From positions 1-64,000 of the forward strand of contig NZ_JAIQXU010000002.1 of NCBI RefSeq assembly GCF_020166395.1: DNA of 64,000 nucleotides, given 5' to 3'. How positions within the stretch are numbered: position 1 is the first letter of the stretch; every line of letters starts with the position of its first letter. The notes below the pieces were generated by a model, which saw nothing but the letters and a program-made list of their open reading frames with translations, was not told where the DNA came from and did not search any database. The DNA is from Deinococcus betulae. Its GTDB lineage: Bacteria; Deinococcota; Deinococci; Deinococcales; Deinococcaceae. The position numbers were made by a program, and so were the translations under genes. Below are positions 35,433-44,396 of the stretch, one piece after another.

Positions 35433-36008
35433 TTAGACGTTCACGCCGTAGCCGCGGGCCATCGGGCCCAGGCCGCCAGCAAAGCCCTGACCCACCGCGC
35501 GGAACTTCCACTCGTTGTTGTGGCGGTAGACCTCACCAAAGACGACTGCCGTTTCGGTGCTGAAGTCCTCGCCCAGGTCGTAGCGGGTGATCTCGCGGCC
35601 CGTGGCCTCATCCACAATGCGGATAAAGGCGCCGCCCACCTGCCCAAAGTTCTGGCGCCGGGCGTCGGCCTCATCAATGGTCACGCCCACAACGATCTTG
35701 CTGATGTCCTGCGGCACGCGGCTCAGGTCAACCTTGATGGTTTCGTCGTCGCCCTCGCCCTGCCCGGTGCGGTTGTCGCCGGTGTGCTCCACGCTGCCGT
35801 CCTGACTGCGCAGCTGGTTGTAGAAGATGAAATCGTGGTCGCCGCGCACCCGGCCGCTGGCATTGAGCAAAAAGGCGCTGGCGTCCAGGTCAAACTGCTG
35901 ACCGTCACTGACGCGCGGGTCCCAGCCCAGGCCAACCAGAATGCGGGTGAGGTTCGGGGCTTCCTTACTCAGCGAGATGTTGCCGCCTTTCGACAGGGAG
36001 AGTGCCAT
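35433..36008 (-). CDS. terD: TerD-family calcium-binding stress protein
   Basis: 191 residues from the ATG at 36008, with GGAGG just upstream. It starts [16 protein letters not shown] and contains [17 protein letters not shown], and the calcium site [13 protein letters not shown]. The end, [27 protein letters not shown], is typical. Full length for TerD/TerE. Such proteins bind two calcium ions and act at the cytoplasmic side of the membrane in resistance to tellurite, oxidative and DNA damage. Close paralogue of the gene at 39471. TerD and TerE cannot be told apart here. Confidence 0.92.
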   Translation of the reverse strand: MALSLSKGGNISLSKEAPNLTRILVGLGWDPRVSDGQQFDLDASAFLLNASGRVRGDHDFIFYNQLRSQDGSVEHTGDNRTGQGEGDDETIKVDLSRVPQDISKIVVGVTIDEADARRQNFGQVGGAFIRIVDEATGREITRYDLGEDFSTETAVVFGEVYRHNNEWKFRAVGQGFAGGLGPMARGYGVNV

Positions 36009-36088
36009 GGGGTCCTCCGGGGACAGGAATGAGGCGAAGGGAACTGGGGCGCGCAGCAACCAGGGGCTAGAGTTCGGCCGCTGGGCGC

Positions 36089-36670
36089 TTACAGGTGGGC
36101 GCGCATGTCGGGCAGGTTGTCGTGGTAGGTGCGCCCCGAAGCCGGCGCGCCGATGGCCTTGAAGGTCCAGTCCGTGCCTTCACGCTTCAGGCTGGCCATG
36201 ATCAGGCCGTTGTGGTCCCCCTGGCCGGCGAGTTCGTAGCGGGCCAGTTCCTTTTCGCCCTGCTCGTTGATCAGCCGGCAGTACGCCGTCTCGATGCGGT
36301 TAAAGCTCTGGCCGCTGTAGTTGTTGACGCTCAGAATGACCGTCACCACGTTCTGTGGCAGCCGGTTGAGATGAATGGTGATGGTTTCATCGTCGCCCGC
36401 GCCGTCGCCGGTGCGGTTGTCGCCGCTGTGACGCACCGAGCCGTCCTTGCTCTGTAGTTGGCGAAACCAGACCTGATCCACCAGGGTGCCCGAGGCGTCA
36501 AACATCAGGGCGTTGGCATCGAGGTCAACCGCCTCGCGCCCCGCCCCGAAGCCCAGCAGGCCCTTTTTCTTGATGCCTTCCCAGCCCACGCCCATTCGGA
36601 CCGCCGTGAGGGTGGTGCCGCTGGTCTTCGCCAGACTGATTTGCTCGCCTTTTTTCAAACTTAATGCCAT
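36089..36670 (-). CDS. TerZ/TerX-like TerD-family protein
   Basis: 193 residues from the ATG at 36670 (AAGGAG upstream). It starts [18 protein letters not shown], with [37 protein letters not shown] and an end at [18 protein letters not shown]. The extra loop [20 protein letters not shown] and the NYSGQSF-x-R-I-E segment resemble the TerZ/TerX branch. The calcium site is intact. It lies 22 bases after the tandem-TerD gene and 80 bases before the next TerD gene. Confidence 0.88.
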   Translation of the reverse strand: MALSLKKGEQISLAKTSGTTLTAVRMGVGWEGIKKKGLLGFGAGREAVDLDANALMFDASGTLVDQVWFRQLQSKDGSVRHSGDNRTGDGAGDDETITIHLNRLPQNVVTVILSVNNYSGQSFNRIETAYCRLINEQGEKELARYELAGQGDHNGLIMASLKREGTDWTFKAIGAPASGRTYHDNLPDMRAHL

Positions 36671-36692
36671 ATCGCGTCTCCTTGAACAGAAT

Positions 36693-37886
36693 CTACTTGC
36701 TGCCGGCCACCCAGTTAAACCCGAAGCCGTAGTGCTCGTCACAGTCCTGGTGGCCAAAGAAGTACCGCTCCTCTTTGGTCACGCGAATATCGCCGCCGAT
36801 GTTCTCGATCAGGGCGATGCCGCAGAAGGTGCGCTGAATGTCCGGGTTACTCAGGTGCATCAGGATTTCATTGTCCTGGGTGTCCTTGAGTGACAGCCGG
36901 GCCCCGACCTGAGTAAAGTCGTTCGTACCTTCATAGATGCAGGCAAACACCAGCACGGTATGAATCAGGTCGGGCCGGAAGATGGTGAGGTTCTCCCCGT
37001 CAGTGGCCGCGCCGGTGCGGTCGTCTTTGTCGAGCAGGATGTGCGGCGACAGGCGCTCGGACCCAAAGCGGTTACCCAGGGCCTGAATGACGCTGCGGGT
37101 GCCGTCGTTGAGCAGGAACATGCAGCCCAGGTCAAGGTCGGCTGACGCTGCTGCCCGCCCCAGCAACCCGCCCCGCTTGCCCCCACGGTCCCAGTTCAGG
37201 TTCACGCGAATGGGCTCGGCGTGACCAGACTTCTTGAGCGAAATGCGGGTGCTTTCGCCCTTTTTCTCCAGCGTGACCTTTTTGAGGTTGAGGGGTGGAG
37301 CGCTGGGGGCGGGCGCCGCTGCCGGCGCTAGGGGTGGTGAGGGCGGCGGCGCGCTGGGCGCTGGGCGGTCCGAGACGGTTCCGCCGTAATGCTTGACCAG
37401 CGCGTCCAGGCCCCCATTGAAGCCCTGCCCCACCGCCCCGACCCGCCACATGTCCTTGAAGTAGATGTCAAGCAGCATGACGGCCCGCTCCTGCTGGAAG
37501 TCCCGCCCAGTCACGCGGTAGGTGGCCACCGGCTGACCTCCGGCCGAGAGGGTGATTTCTGCATGGTCAATCTGCCCAAACGTCCCTGCGTCCACCGAAG
37601 CCGTCAGGCTCAGGCGCCGGACGCTCTGAGGCAGCCGGGTCAGGTCAATCTGAAAGACCTTTTCGCCCCGCACGCCGCTGTGCATCTGCACGGCCCCTTC
37701 CGGGGTGGCCGGCTGGTTATAGAACACCAGATACCGGTCGTCGCTCAGTTTGCCCGCCGGGTCCAGCCCGAACAGGCTCAGGTCGTAGTCGGCCGCTGGC
37801 CCAGTCACCCGGACCGACAGGGTCAGGATCTGGTGAGAGGTAAGCTGGTTCAGAGGGGATTTCTGGCCGGTTTGAAAGGTCAGCAT
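36693..37886 (-). CDS. Tandem TerD-domain protein (TerA-like)
   Basis: 397 residues from the ATG at 37886; the frame is open to 37961 and no strong ribosome site is close to either start. The first domain (1-175) resembles the N-terminus of the other multidomain proteins here (LSVRVTGPAADYDLSLFGLD, DDRYLVFYNQPATPEG, YFKDMWRVGAVGQGFNGGLD). A Pro/Ala linker follows, then a TerA-type domain (TRISLKKSGHAEPIRVNLNWDRG, ADLDLGCMFLLNDG, LDKDDRTGAATDGENL, ending HYGFGFNWVAG). TerA proteins act with TerD and TerC at the membrane. Confidence 0.85.
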   Translation of the reverse strand: MLTFQTGQKSPLNQLTSHQILTLSVRVTGPAADYDLSLFGLDPAGKLSDDRYLVFYNQPATPEGAVQMHSGVRGEKVFQIDLTRLPQSVRRLSLTASVDAGTFGQIDHAEITLSAGGQPVATYRVTGRDFQQERAVMLLDIYFKDMWRVGAVGQGFNGGLDALVKHYGGTVSDRPAPSAPPPSPPLAPAAAPAPSAPPLNLKKVTLEKKGESTRISLKKSGHAEPIRVNLNWDRGGKRGGLLGRAAASADLDLGCMFLLNDGTRSVIQALGNRFGSERLSPHILLDKDDRTGAATDGENLTIFRPDLIHTVLVFACIYEGTNDFTQVGARLSLKDTQDNEILMHLSNPDIQRTFCGIALIENIGGDIRVTKEERYFFGHQDCDEHYGFGFNWVAGSK

Positions 37887-37999
37887 GGAGGGCGAAGCAC
37901 CACCTTGAGAAAGAGGTCGAAGAGAGGCTGAAGGCTGGGGTGAGGCAGGGCCCCGCGTCATCGTAGTGTGCGCGCGGGCCCGGTGTGCCCGATGTTGCC

Positions 38000-39250
38000 C
38001 TAGCGGCGTGAAGGCAAGATGCCCGCGCGCTGGGCGCCGAGCTGCCAGCTGTCCAGTTCGTGAACCAGCAGGTCAAACAGTTCGGCGTCGGGCACGCGGA
38101 CCGGGGCTCTGACCTTGAAAAAGTCGGCATTGTCAACCGCACGCCCGGTCAGGTCGTCCAGCTTCTCCAGAAAGTCGAAGTTCACGCGGCCCTCTTCGAT
38201 GCCCATGAACTTCCAGAAAATCGGCTTGCGGGACAGGTCGCGCATGAGCTTCACCACGTTATTCGGGTTGCTGGTGCCGCCGTCGGTGATGAACAGCACC
38301 AGCGTGGGCAGATCGCCGCCTTCTTTCTGGACATCTTCCTGAATCAGCTTCATGACGGGGCCGTAGTGGGTGCCGCCTTCCAGGCGCACCCGCATGTTGG
38401 CCACGAAATCCTGGGCATTGTCCAGGCTGAGAGAGCCCTTGCGGTGGGCCTTGATGCCAAAGAGATACACCTCGACCTCGCCGTCGTCGTCCAGCCGAGC
38501 CGCAAGCGCCAGGGCGCGGTTGGCCAGGGCCTGCACGCTGCCGCTGCGGTATTCCTCCTGCATACTCGCGCTGATATCCAGCACCAGTTTGACGCGGTAG
38601 CGGGCCTCATCCAGCCCGCGTTTGGCCAGACTGACAGACGCGGCTTTGATCAGACTGACCAGCCCAGGCTGCGTCTGTTCGGCTTTGTCGAGCAGCACCT
38701 GCTGACGCTGCTTGATCAGACTGACGGGCGTCGGGGTAACAGGCGTAGGGGGCGCCGGCGCCGTCTCTTCGGCCACTTCTCCGCCAAAATGCTGCACCAG
38801 GTCGCCCAGGCCGCCGTTAAACCCCTGGGCGACCGTGGCCAGCCGCCAGGCGCCGTCCTTGCGGTAAAAGCGCACGAGCATCACCGCTTTCTCGTCTTTC
38901 AGGGCAGGCCGGGCGTCGAAGGCGTGCCCCCCCAGGTCCACGCTCAGGGTAGACGCCGCACTCAGCGGGAGGGTGGCGTGCGTGGCGGTCAGGTAGACCT
39001 CGTCAATGTTCGGTCCCAGCCCCTTCAGATCCAGGGTGAACTGCTGGGGGCTGAGCTGCTTGAGCGCCCCATCAGGCGACTGCGGCTGGTTGTAAAAGAC
39101 CATCCAGCGGTCGTCTTTCAGCTGGCCGTCCAGCAGGCCAAACAGGGTGAAATCTGTGTCCGGAAGGTCACAGGTGACCGTCAGGGGGAAAGCGCCGTCC
39201 AGGCCCAACTGGGCCAGGGGCAAACGCTGACCGGCAACAAGTGTGGTCAT
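38000..39250 (-). CDS. TerD-VWA fusion (TerF-like)
   Basis: 416 residues. The N-terminal TerD-like domain (1-165: LTVTCDLPDTDFTLFGLLD, DDRWMVFYNQPQSPDG, AVMLVRFYRKDGAWRLATVAQGFNGGLGDL) is followed by a Pro/Thr linker and a von Willebrand A domain with the metal-ion site D-x-S-x-S in LVLDISASMQEE, then GGTHYGPVM, and VLFITDGGTSN. VWA domains of this kind (TerF/TerY) bind partners in a metal-dependent way. It starts a transcription unit that continues through the tandem-TerD, TerZ-like, TerD and DUF475 genes. Confidence 0.88.
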   Translation of the reverse strand: MTTLVAGQRLPLAQLGLDGAFPLTVTCDLPDTDFTLFGLLDGQLKDDRWMVFYNQPQSPDGALKQLSPQQFTLDLKGLGPNIDEVYLTATHATLPLSAASTLSVDLGGHAFDARPALKDEKAVMLVRFYRKDGAWRLATVAQGFNGGLGDLVQHFGGEVAEETAPAPPTPVTPTPVSLIKQRQQVLLDKAEQTQPGLVSLIKAASVSLAKRGLDEARYRVKLVLDISASMQEEYRSGSVQALANRALALAARLDDDGEVEVYLFGIKAHRKGSLSLDNAQDFVANMRVRLEGGTHYGPVMKLIQEDVQKEGGDLPTLVLFITDGGTSNPNNVVKLMRDLSRKPIFWKFMGIEEGRVNFDFLEKLDDLTGRAVDNADFFKVRAPVRVPDAELFDLLVHELDSWQLGAQRAGILPSRR

Positions 39251-39417
39251 GAACGCTCCTCATAGGGATTTTGCTTCGTTTCAGCGGAGTGCCGGCAGAC
39301 ACCGCCTCCGCTTCCATACCGCAAAATCCGTCCTTTCTCCTCCGGTCGGCTAAGCCACAGAAAACTGCCAGGGCTCAGCAGAGGCCGTGTCAAGGACCAC
39401 GGCGCCGCCAGAGAGGA

Positions 39418-39457
39418 CAAAACGGGCGCTGCATTCGTCGCACGAACGCAGCGCCCG
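39418..39457 (-). terminator. Intrinsic terminator after terB-terD
   Basis: A 10-bp stem (CGGGCGCTGC / GCAGCGCCCG, 39423-39432 with 39448-39457), extended by five more pairs after one mismatch, is followed on the minus strand by TTTTGT. It lies 14 bases past the terD stop and separates this unit from the TerD-VWA gene. Confidence 0.8.
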
Positions 39458-39470
39458 CTGGAAAGACAGG

Positions 39471-40049
39471 TCAGCCGACGTTGACGCCGTAGTTGCCCGC
39501 CAGCGCGGCCAGGCCACCGGCGTAGCCCTGTCCGATGGCCTTGAACTTCCAGTCGGCCCCGTTGCGGTACAGCTCTCCGAAGATCATGGCTGTTTCCGTG
39601 GAGTAGTCCTCAGACAGGTCGTAGCGGGCAATTTCTTTGTCGTCAGCCGCGTTGATCACGCGGATGAAGGCGTTTTGCACCTGCCCGAAGCTCTGCCTGC
39701 GGGCGTCGGCCTCATGGATGGTCACGCCGAAGGCGATGCGCTGCACGTCGGCCGGCACGCCCGCAATCTTGACCTCGACGCTCTCGTCGTCGCCCTCGCC
39801 CTGCCCGGAGCGGTTGTCGCCGTTGTGGGTAACGCTGCCGTCTGCGGAGGTTTTGTTGTTATAGAAGATGAAATCCGAGTCACCGCGCACCTTGCCCTGG
39901 TCGTTGAGCAGAAACACGCTGCCGTCCAGGTCGAACTCGGTGCCGTCGGTCACGCGGGGGTCCCACCCCAGGCCGATACGCACGGCGGTGAGGCCGGGGG
40001 CTTCTTTGCTGAGGGACACGTTGCCGCCTTTGGAAAGGGATACGGGCAT
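39471..40049 (-). CDS. terD: TerD, calcium-binding stress protein
   Basis: 192 residues, starting [16 protein letters not shown]. It has [18 protein letters not shown], the calcium motif [13 protein letters not shown], and the end [26 protein letters not shown]. Full length and canonical. It lies 52 bases after terB and just before a strong terminator, so the two probably share a transcript. Close paralogue of the protein at 35433. Confidence 0.93.
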   Translation of the reverse strand: MPVSLSKGGNVSLSKEAPGLTAVRIGLGWDPRVTDGTEFDLDGSVFLLNDQGKVRGDSDFIFYNNKTSADGSVTHNGDNRSGQGEGDDESVEVKIAGVPADVQRIAFGVTIHEADARRQSFGQVQNAFIRVINAADDKEIARYDLSEDYSTETAMIFGELYRNGADWKFKAIGQGYAGGLAALAGNYGVNVG

Positions 40050-40101
40050 GGCAGAACTCCTTATCGAGAGAGGGTGAAAGGCCGCTGGGCGTCTCCCGAG
40101 C

Positions 40102-40554
40102 TTACAGGTCGAATTCGGCGGGGTCGAGTTTCAGGGCGTGGACCAGTTCGCGCACGACCTTCTGCTCGTGCTCGTCAAAGGTGCCGTCCGCATTGCCGAT
40201 CACGATGGCCAGCTGAATCACGGCGCGGGCTTCTTCGGGCTTTTTAATCTTGCCGACCACCTGCATGAGTTCGATCTTGCCAAAATCGAAATCGGTGTCC
40301 AGCTTGCCGCAGTACTCGTCGTAGCGGGTGCGGAGCTTGTTGGTGTCAAATGCCTTGAGCTTGTCGCTGGACATGATGAAACCGGCGGTCTTGCGGCGCT
40401 CCTCGGGGCTGACCGAGCCGTCGGCCGCACTGATCAGGGCGCAGGCCGCCATGGTGGCGTCGGCAAACCCGGCGTTCTGAAAGCGGGCCACATTCTGCTG
40501 CGCCAGGTCCGAGCCGTCTTGAGCCAGCTTCTTGAGTTTATTCAGGAATCCCAT
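40102..40554 (-). CDS. terB: TerB tellurite-resistance protein
   Basis: 150 residues, helical throughout. It contains two acidic metal-binding helices of the TerB fold: [18 protein letters not shown] and [20 protein letters not shown]. TerB proteins associate with the membrane and interact with TerC and TerD. The start ATG 40554 gives [14 protein letters not shown], an amphipathic start typical of the family. GAGGAGGC lies upstream on the minus strand. Confidence 0.92.
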   Translation of the reverse strand: MGFLNKLKKLAQDGSDLAQQNVARFQNAGFADATMAACALISAADGSVSPEERRKTAGFIMSSDKLKAFDTNKLRTRYDEYCGKLDTDFDFGKIELMQVVGKIKKPEEARAVIQLAIVIGNADGTFDEHEQKVVRELVHALKLDPAEFDL

Positions 40555-40676
40555 GGTGATGCCTCCTCAGGGGGTGGGCCGCCTGACGGCGACCCGGAGC
40601 TTCATTATGTCGGCGTGCTGGTGAGCAGGAGCCATATTTGCCCCGGCGTTTCCGGGCGCCTAGGTCAATGCTTTCT

Positions 40677-41585
40677 TTAGACCGCGCCGAGCGACGGCAG
40701 GTAATGCAGGGCGTCGCCGGGTGTGGGGGGCAGGAGGCCATACAGGGCCGCGCGCTCGGTAATGTCCTGTGCCCAGCGGCGGTGCGTGGCGGGTTCACAC
40801 ATGCGGCCGTTCATCTGAAACACCGCTGGGGCGTCGGGCGCAAGAATCGCCTGCGCCTCCTCAAGCTCCTGGGCCGGTACCCGGTAGCCGCCCAGCACGG
40901 TGGGCAGCTGCACCGGATGAATGATGGTCTTGCCCGACAATCCGTATTCCAGGTCCTGCCGGACCTCGCGGGCCAGCGTGGCGAGGTCACTGAAGACCTC
41001 GTACACCGGCGAGGACAGCTGGAATCCGTAGGGGCGGAAGATGCCCAGCAGCATGCTGACGCTGCGTTCCAGTGGACCCTCGTAGAGGGTGCGGCCCGGT
41101 GTGCGGCGCACGCCCAGCACGTTCATCAGGTCGTTGCCCCCAATCCGCAGGCCCTCGACCTGCCCCTGCCAGGCTTCCTGAAAGATGAGGTCGCGCAGCA
41201 CCATCATGCGGTGTTCGCTCAGGGCCTCGCGCGTCTCCAGGGTGAGCTGCGCGGCGTGGGTGGAGGGCAGTACGTCCATGTACGCGCGCAGGTTGCCGTC
41301 GTGAACTTTGGGCAGGATAAAGCCGTGGACGCGCGACAGGTCGTGCCGGACCAGTTCGGCCAGAATCTCGGGGGACCGCACCCGCAGGTACAGGCGGCAG
41401 GTAAAGGGCTCTGCATGCTCCAGCTGCCGCAGGATGTTCTGGACAGCGGCGCCGACCTCGGTGTCGCGGATGGCGTCTTCGGTGCACCAGACGTGGTTGG
41501 TCAGGCCGGGATATTTGCCCGCGCTGATGGCCGCCAGCGCTGGATGTGTGGCGGGGGTATACAGGGTAATGCCAAGGTGGGCCAT
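40677..41585 (-). CDS. CitE/HpcH-like lyase of the Ter biosynthetic module
   Basis: 302 residues. It reads HGFILPKVHDG (the HpcH/CitE pattern F-x-x-P-K), RDLIFQEAWQGQVEGLRIGGNDLMNVLGV (substrate and metal region), and SGKTIIHPVQLPTVL (the G-K-x-x-I-H-P-x-Q motif). All match the CitE/HpcH aldolase superfamily, which handles carboxylic acids or their CoA esters with a divalent metal. Next to ATP-grasp, PRTase and HAD genes in a Ter cluster it is expected to take part in making an unidentified small molecule. Ten bases after the preceding gene. Confidence 0.85.
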   Translation of the reverse strand: MAHLGITLYTPATHPALAAISAGKYPGLTNHVWCTEDAIRDTEVGAAVQNILRQLEHAEPFTCRLYLRVRSPEILAELVRHDLSRVHGFILPKVHDGNLRAYMDVLPSTHAAQLTLETREALSEHRMMVLRDLIFQEAWQGQVEGLRIGGNDLMNVLGVRRTPGRTLYEGPLERSVSMLLGIFRPYGFQLSSPVYEVFSDLATLAREVRQDLEYGLSGKTIIHPVQLPTVLGGYRVPAQELEEAQAILAPDAPAVFQMNGRMCEPATHRRWAQDITERAALYGLLPPTPGDALHYLPSLGAV

Positions 41586-41594
41586 GGGCAGTCC

Positions 41595-42569
41595 TTATCG
41601 AATGAGGGCACAGGCCTGATAGGGCAGGTCGGCGTGGACGTGGACGGGCACAGCGCAGGCGTGGGCATGGGTTTCCAGGTGCTGGGTGTCCGGGTGACCC
41701 GTCTGACGGAGCAGCAGCCCTGCCGGCGCGCGGCGCAGCAGCACGCGGGAAGCCTCACCAACGCTGGGCTTGATGCGGTGCGGCTCTGTCACACCATACT
41801 GGGCCGCCACGCCCTGTGTGGCCGCAAAAGGGTTCACCGGACGCAGGCCGGGCTCTGTGAGCACCGGCACAGCCTGACTGACGGCGTCCAGATAGGCGCA
41901 GGTGCGGTCATGGGGCTGTAGCCCCGCTTCGACCCGCACCGCGTGACGCCCGGCACCTTCCAGAAAGGTGCGGGACAGCAGGCCGCAGACTGTGGCATTC
42001 AGCAGGGCGTGCGGCAGCAAAACGTCCTGAAAGGTCCCCGCGTAGGTGCTGACCCCGGCCGGGTCGCTCAGCACGGCCAGCCGGGCGCCGGGGACGCTGC
42101 GGTCCAGCGCTCCTCGGATGCTGCCCTTGCCGGTCCAGCCGTCCACGAAGATGACTTCACGGTCCGGGTGGGCCGCCAGGATTTCGCGGTAGGCCACGAG
42201 GTCCAGCCCCTCGTCGCGCATGATGCTGAGGCTGTGGTGCGGCCAGTCGAGCCCCTGCCGGGCGGCTGCGCGGCGCAGGAGTGCCCCGGCGGGGGTGCCG
42301 CCGCGCGCCAGCGAGACGAGCAGCGGCTGGCTGTGGTGCGCGGCAATCTGCGCGGTGACGCGGGCCACCAGCCCGGCCGTGCGGGGCGCCAGGAGGGGCA
42401 AGAGCTGGTCGAACGCTGCCCCCCAGACGGGCGCCGCCTCCGGGGTCAGGAGCCTGGCGTACGATGTCCCTTCACGCAGCAGCCGCTCTTTTTCAGTCAC
42501 ACTGACGAGCTGAGGCAGGCCTTCGTTCAGGTGGAAGACCACGTCCTCCGGCGGAAAGGTATGGTTCAC
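41595..42569 (-). CDS. StiP-like PRTase-PELOTA protein of the Ter biosynthetic module
   Basis: 324 residues from GTG 42569, in a GTGA overlap with the HAD gene. The N-terminal two-thirds holds a phosphoribosyltransferase-like fold: LLVSLARGGTPAGALLRRAA, HSLSIMRDEGLD and VIFVDGWTGKGSIRGAL (in place of the usual PRPP loop). The C-terminal part (RIKPSVGEASRVLLRR, LLLRQTG) resembles a PELOTA-type RNA-binding domain. Related proteins are annotated as cysteine protease StiP, which may be misleading. The role in the module is not known. Confidence 0.78.
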   Translation of the reverse strand: MNHTFPPEDVVFHLNEGLPQLVSVTEKERLLREGTSYARLLTPEAAPVWGAAFDQLLPLLAPRTAGLVARVTAQIAAHHSQPLLVSLARGGTPAGALLRRAAARQGLDWPHHSLSIMRDEGLDLVAYREILAAHPDREVIFVDGWTGKGSIRGALDRSVPGARLAVLSDPAGVSTYAGTFQDVLLPHALLNATVCGLLSRTFLEGAGRHAVRVEAGLQPHDRTCAYLDAVSQAVPVLTEPGLRPVNPFAATQGVAAQYGVTEPHRIKPSVGEASRVLLRRAPAGLLLRQTGHPDTQHLETHAHACAVPVHVHADLPYQACALIR

Positions 42570-43297
42570 AGGTGGGCTCCGTCCGGGTCAAAGGCGCGGT
42601 CCAGCTGCGTGCCGGTGGGGGTCAGCCAGAACTGGCACGTCCGCATGAACGGCAGATCAGAGAGGCTGTCACCCAGCCCCAGGGTCAGCAGGTGCGCCGG
42701 GTAGCGCGCGCGCACGAAGGCCACCGCCGCTGCCTTGGTCACCCCCGCGTGTAACAGGCTGATGTGGGACGGGTTGGCGATCACGGTCAGGCCGGGCAGG
42801 CCCAGCGCCCGAACCGCGTGATATGCCGCCCGCAGGTCACCCCGCTGGGGGTGCTTGAGGACGTGCATATAGGCCGCCCTGTCTACCTCGTGGGTGCTGA
42901 GCGTGCACTCGTGCTGCGCGGCCAGCGCGCCCAGCGCGGCCTGCACCCGGAGAACTGCCCCGTCGGCCAGCAGCGTCTGGATGCGTGCCGCCCACTCGGC
43001 ACTGACCTGGCCGTCCGGCTCTAGAACAGTGGCCCCGTGGTCGCAAATCACCTCTGCGGCAAACAGCAGTTGCACCCTGGCCACGGCGGCGGGCGTGCGG
43101 CCCGTGACCGGAATCAGGCAGCCTCCAGCCGCTTGCAAAACGTCTATGAGCTGCCGCTGCGGGCCGGTCGTGTAGCTCTGGCGGGCCGCCACGGTATGGT
43201 GCGCGGCCAGCGCCAGATCGGCGTCCGGGGGACACTTGGCCTGCGTCTGAAACAGGGTGTCGTCCAGATCACTGAAGGCGAGAAAGGCTGGCGTCAC
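42566..43297 (-). CDS. HAD-family phosphatase of the Ter biosynthetic module
   Basis: 243 residues from GTG 43297 (GTGA overlap with the PRTase gene). HAD motifs: I, FSDLDDTLF (nucleophile Asp and acid/base Asp); II, PVTGRT; and IV, GLGDSLSDLPFM. The cap region resembles the sucrose-phosphatase/Cof type. It should remove a phosphate from a small metabolite made by the neighbouring enzymes. Confidence 0.87.
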   Translation of the reverse strand: MTPAFLAFSDLDDTLFQTQAKCPPDADLALAAHHTVAARQSYTTGPQRQLIDVLQAAGGCLIPVTGRTPAAVARVQLLFAAEVICDHGATVLEPDGQVSAEWAARIQTLLADGAVLRVQAALGALAAQHECTLSTHEVDRAAYMHVLKHPQRGDLRAAYHAVRALGLPGLTVIANPSHISLLHAGVTKAAAVAFVRARYPAHLLTLGLGDSLSDLPFMRTCQFWLTPTGTQLDRAFDPDGAHL

Positions 43298-44385
43298 AGC
43301 ATCACACTCCGGGCGTGTGGGCCGAGGAGTCCCAGCATCTCAGGCACCTCGCAGCCGGGCTCATGCACCACGAGAATGTCGCTGTACTCGGCCGGGTCAA
43401 CGTTGTAGAGATAATTGGGCATGCCGTCGCCATAGTTGTCGGTGAATGTCAGCTTGTGCCGCATCGCCAGGCCCGGCAGCACCGGCGAGCGGGTGGTGGC
43501 GCTGAACACCACACTGGCCACCTGAGGGAACAGGTGCTGCGCCAGGGCAAACGCCGGGTACTGGTGCTCGCCGGTGCCCAGCACCAGCAGCCGGGCCTGC
43601 GGGGTGAGGCCCAGGGCCTCTAGCCTGGGCAGGGTCAGAGGCCGGCTGGCCGTGCGCCTGGACTGCCCCAGATGGGGCCTCACCTGCGAACTGGTGACCT
43701 GCACAGGCGGCGTCACAGGCGGCTGCCAGGCCGGGTTCGGGGTGAACTGGTACTGCCCCTGCGTGAGGCTGACGAGCTGAAGCTGCGGGGTCAGGCGCGC
43801 CTGCAGGGCCTGGGGGTCTGCCCAGCTGGTCAGGCAGACCAGAATGACCCGCTCGGTCTGCGGGAAGCGCGCACACCACGCCTGAGCGAGGTTGGTCAGC
43901 GTGGTGCCGGTGGTGATTTCATCGTCAACTAGGACCAGGTCGCGGGCTGCGCCGGCCTCGCCTTCCGGCTGGTGCAGGATGTGGGCGGGGGCATGCGAAT
44001 GCGGCTCGTCAAAGCACAGCAGCACCGGCTCGCCTGTCAGGTAGCGGGTGGTGTGCTGATAGGTGCCCGGCTGGTCGGGGTGCGCAGCCTGCCAGGCGGC
44101 GTAAACCCCCTCGGCCAGCCCAGTGGCCGTTTCGGCCAGGCCAATGAAGTGGGGCCGGCGCAGGGACGGTAGGGCCGCCGCCAGGGCCTGGTGACTCCAG
44201 GCCGCCACCTCAGGAGAGACCGGAATGTGCTTGCCCAGCACCTTGCTGACAAAGAGAAAGCCGCGCTTGGGGTTTTCCCGGACGGCGTAGGCGACGAGGT
44301 CTGAGAGTGGCCGCTGCTCGTGGTCCAGCGTCAGGTGCAGGGTGCCGCTGGGCAGTGTGATGTGGTGGTCAGAGGACTGGGACAT
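43294..44385 (-). CDS. Phosphoribosyltransferase of the Ter biosynthetic module
   Basis: 363 residues. The PRPP-binding loop DLVLVDDEITTGTTLTN is canonical for class I phosphoribosyltransferases. The N-terminal part (FIGLAETATGLAEGVYAAW) fits the rest of the fold. A C-terminal domain (about 250-363: ARLLVLGTGEHQYPAF, FTDNYGDGMPNYLYN, ILVVHEPG) resembles the domain called TRSP in such clusters. The pairing with a second PRTase-like protein, a HAD phosphatase, ATP-grasp and CitE suggests synthesis of a nucleoside-like compound, as proposed for Ter systems. Confidence 0.87.
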   Translation of the reverse strand: MSQSSDHHITLPSGTLHLTLDHEQRPLSDLVAYAVRENPKRGFLFVSKVLGKHIPVSPEVAAWSHQALAAALPSLRRPHFIGLAETATGLAEGVYAAWQAAHPDQPGTYQHTTRYLTGEPVLLCFDEPHSHAPAHILHQPEGEAGAARDLVLVDDEITTGTTLTNLAQAWCARFPQTERVILVCLTSWADPQALQARLTPQLQLVSLTQGQYQFTPNPAWQPPVTPPVQVTSSQVRPHLGQSRRTASRPLTLPRLEALGLTPQARLLVLGTGEHQYPAFALAQHLFPQVASVVFSATTRSPVLPGLAMRHKLTFTDNYGDGMPNYLYNVDPAEYSDILVVHEPGCEVPEMLGLLGPHARSVML

Positions 44386-44396
44386 GGTGAAGGGCC

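Noticed and set aside
38060..39265. 401-codon plus-strand frame opposite the TerD-VWA gene
   Set aside because: The minus strand holds the MIDAS and TerD motifs; the plus frame is a shadow.
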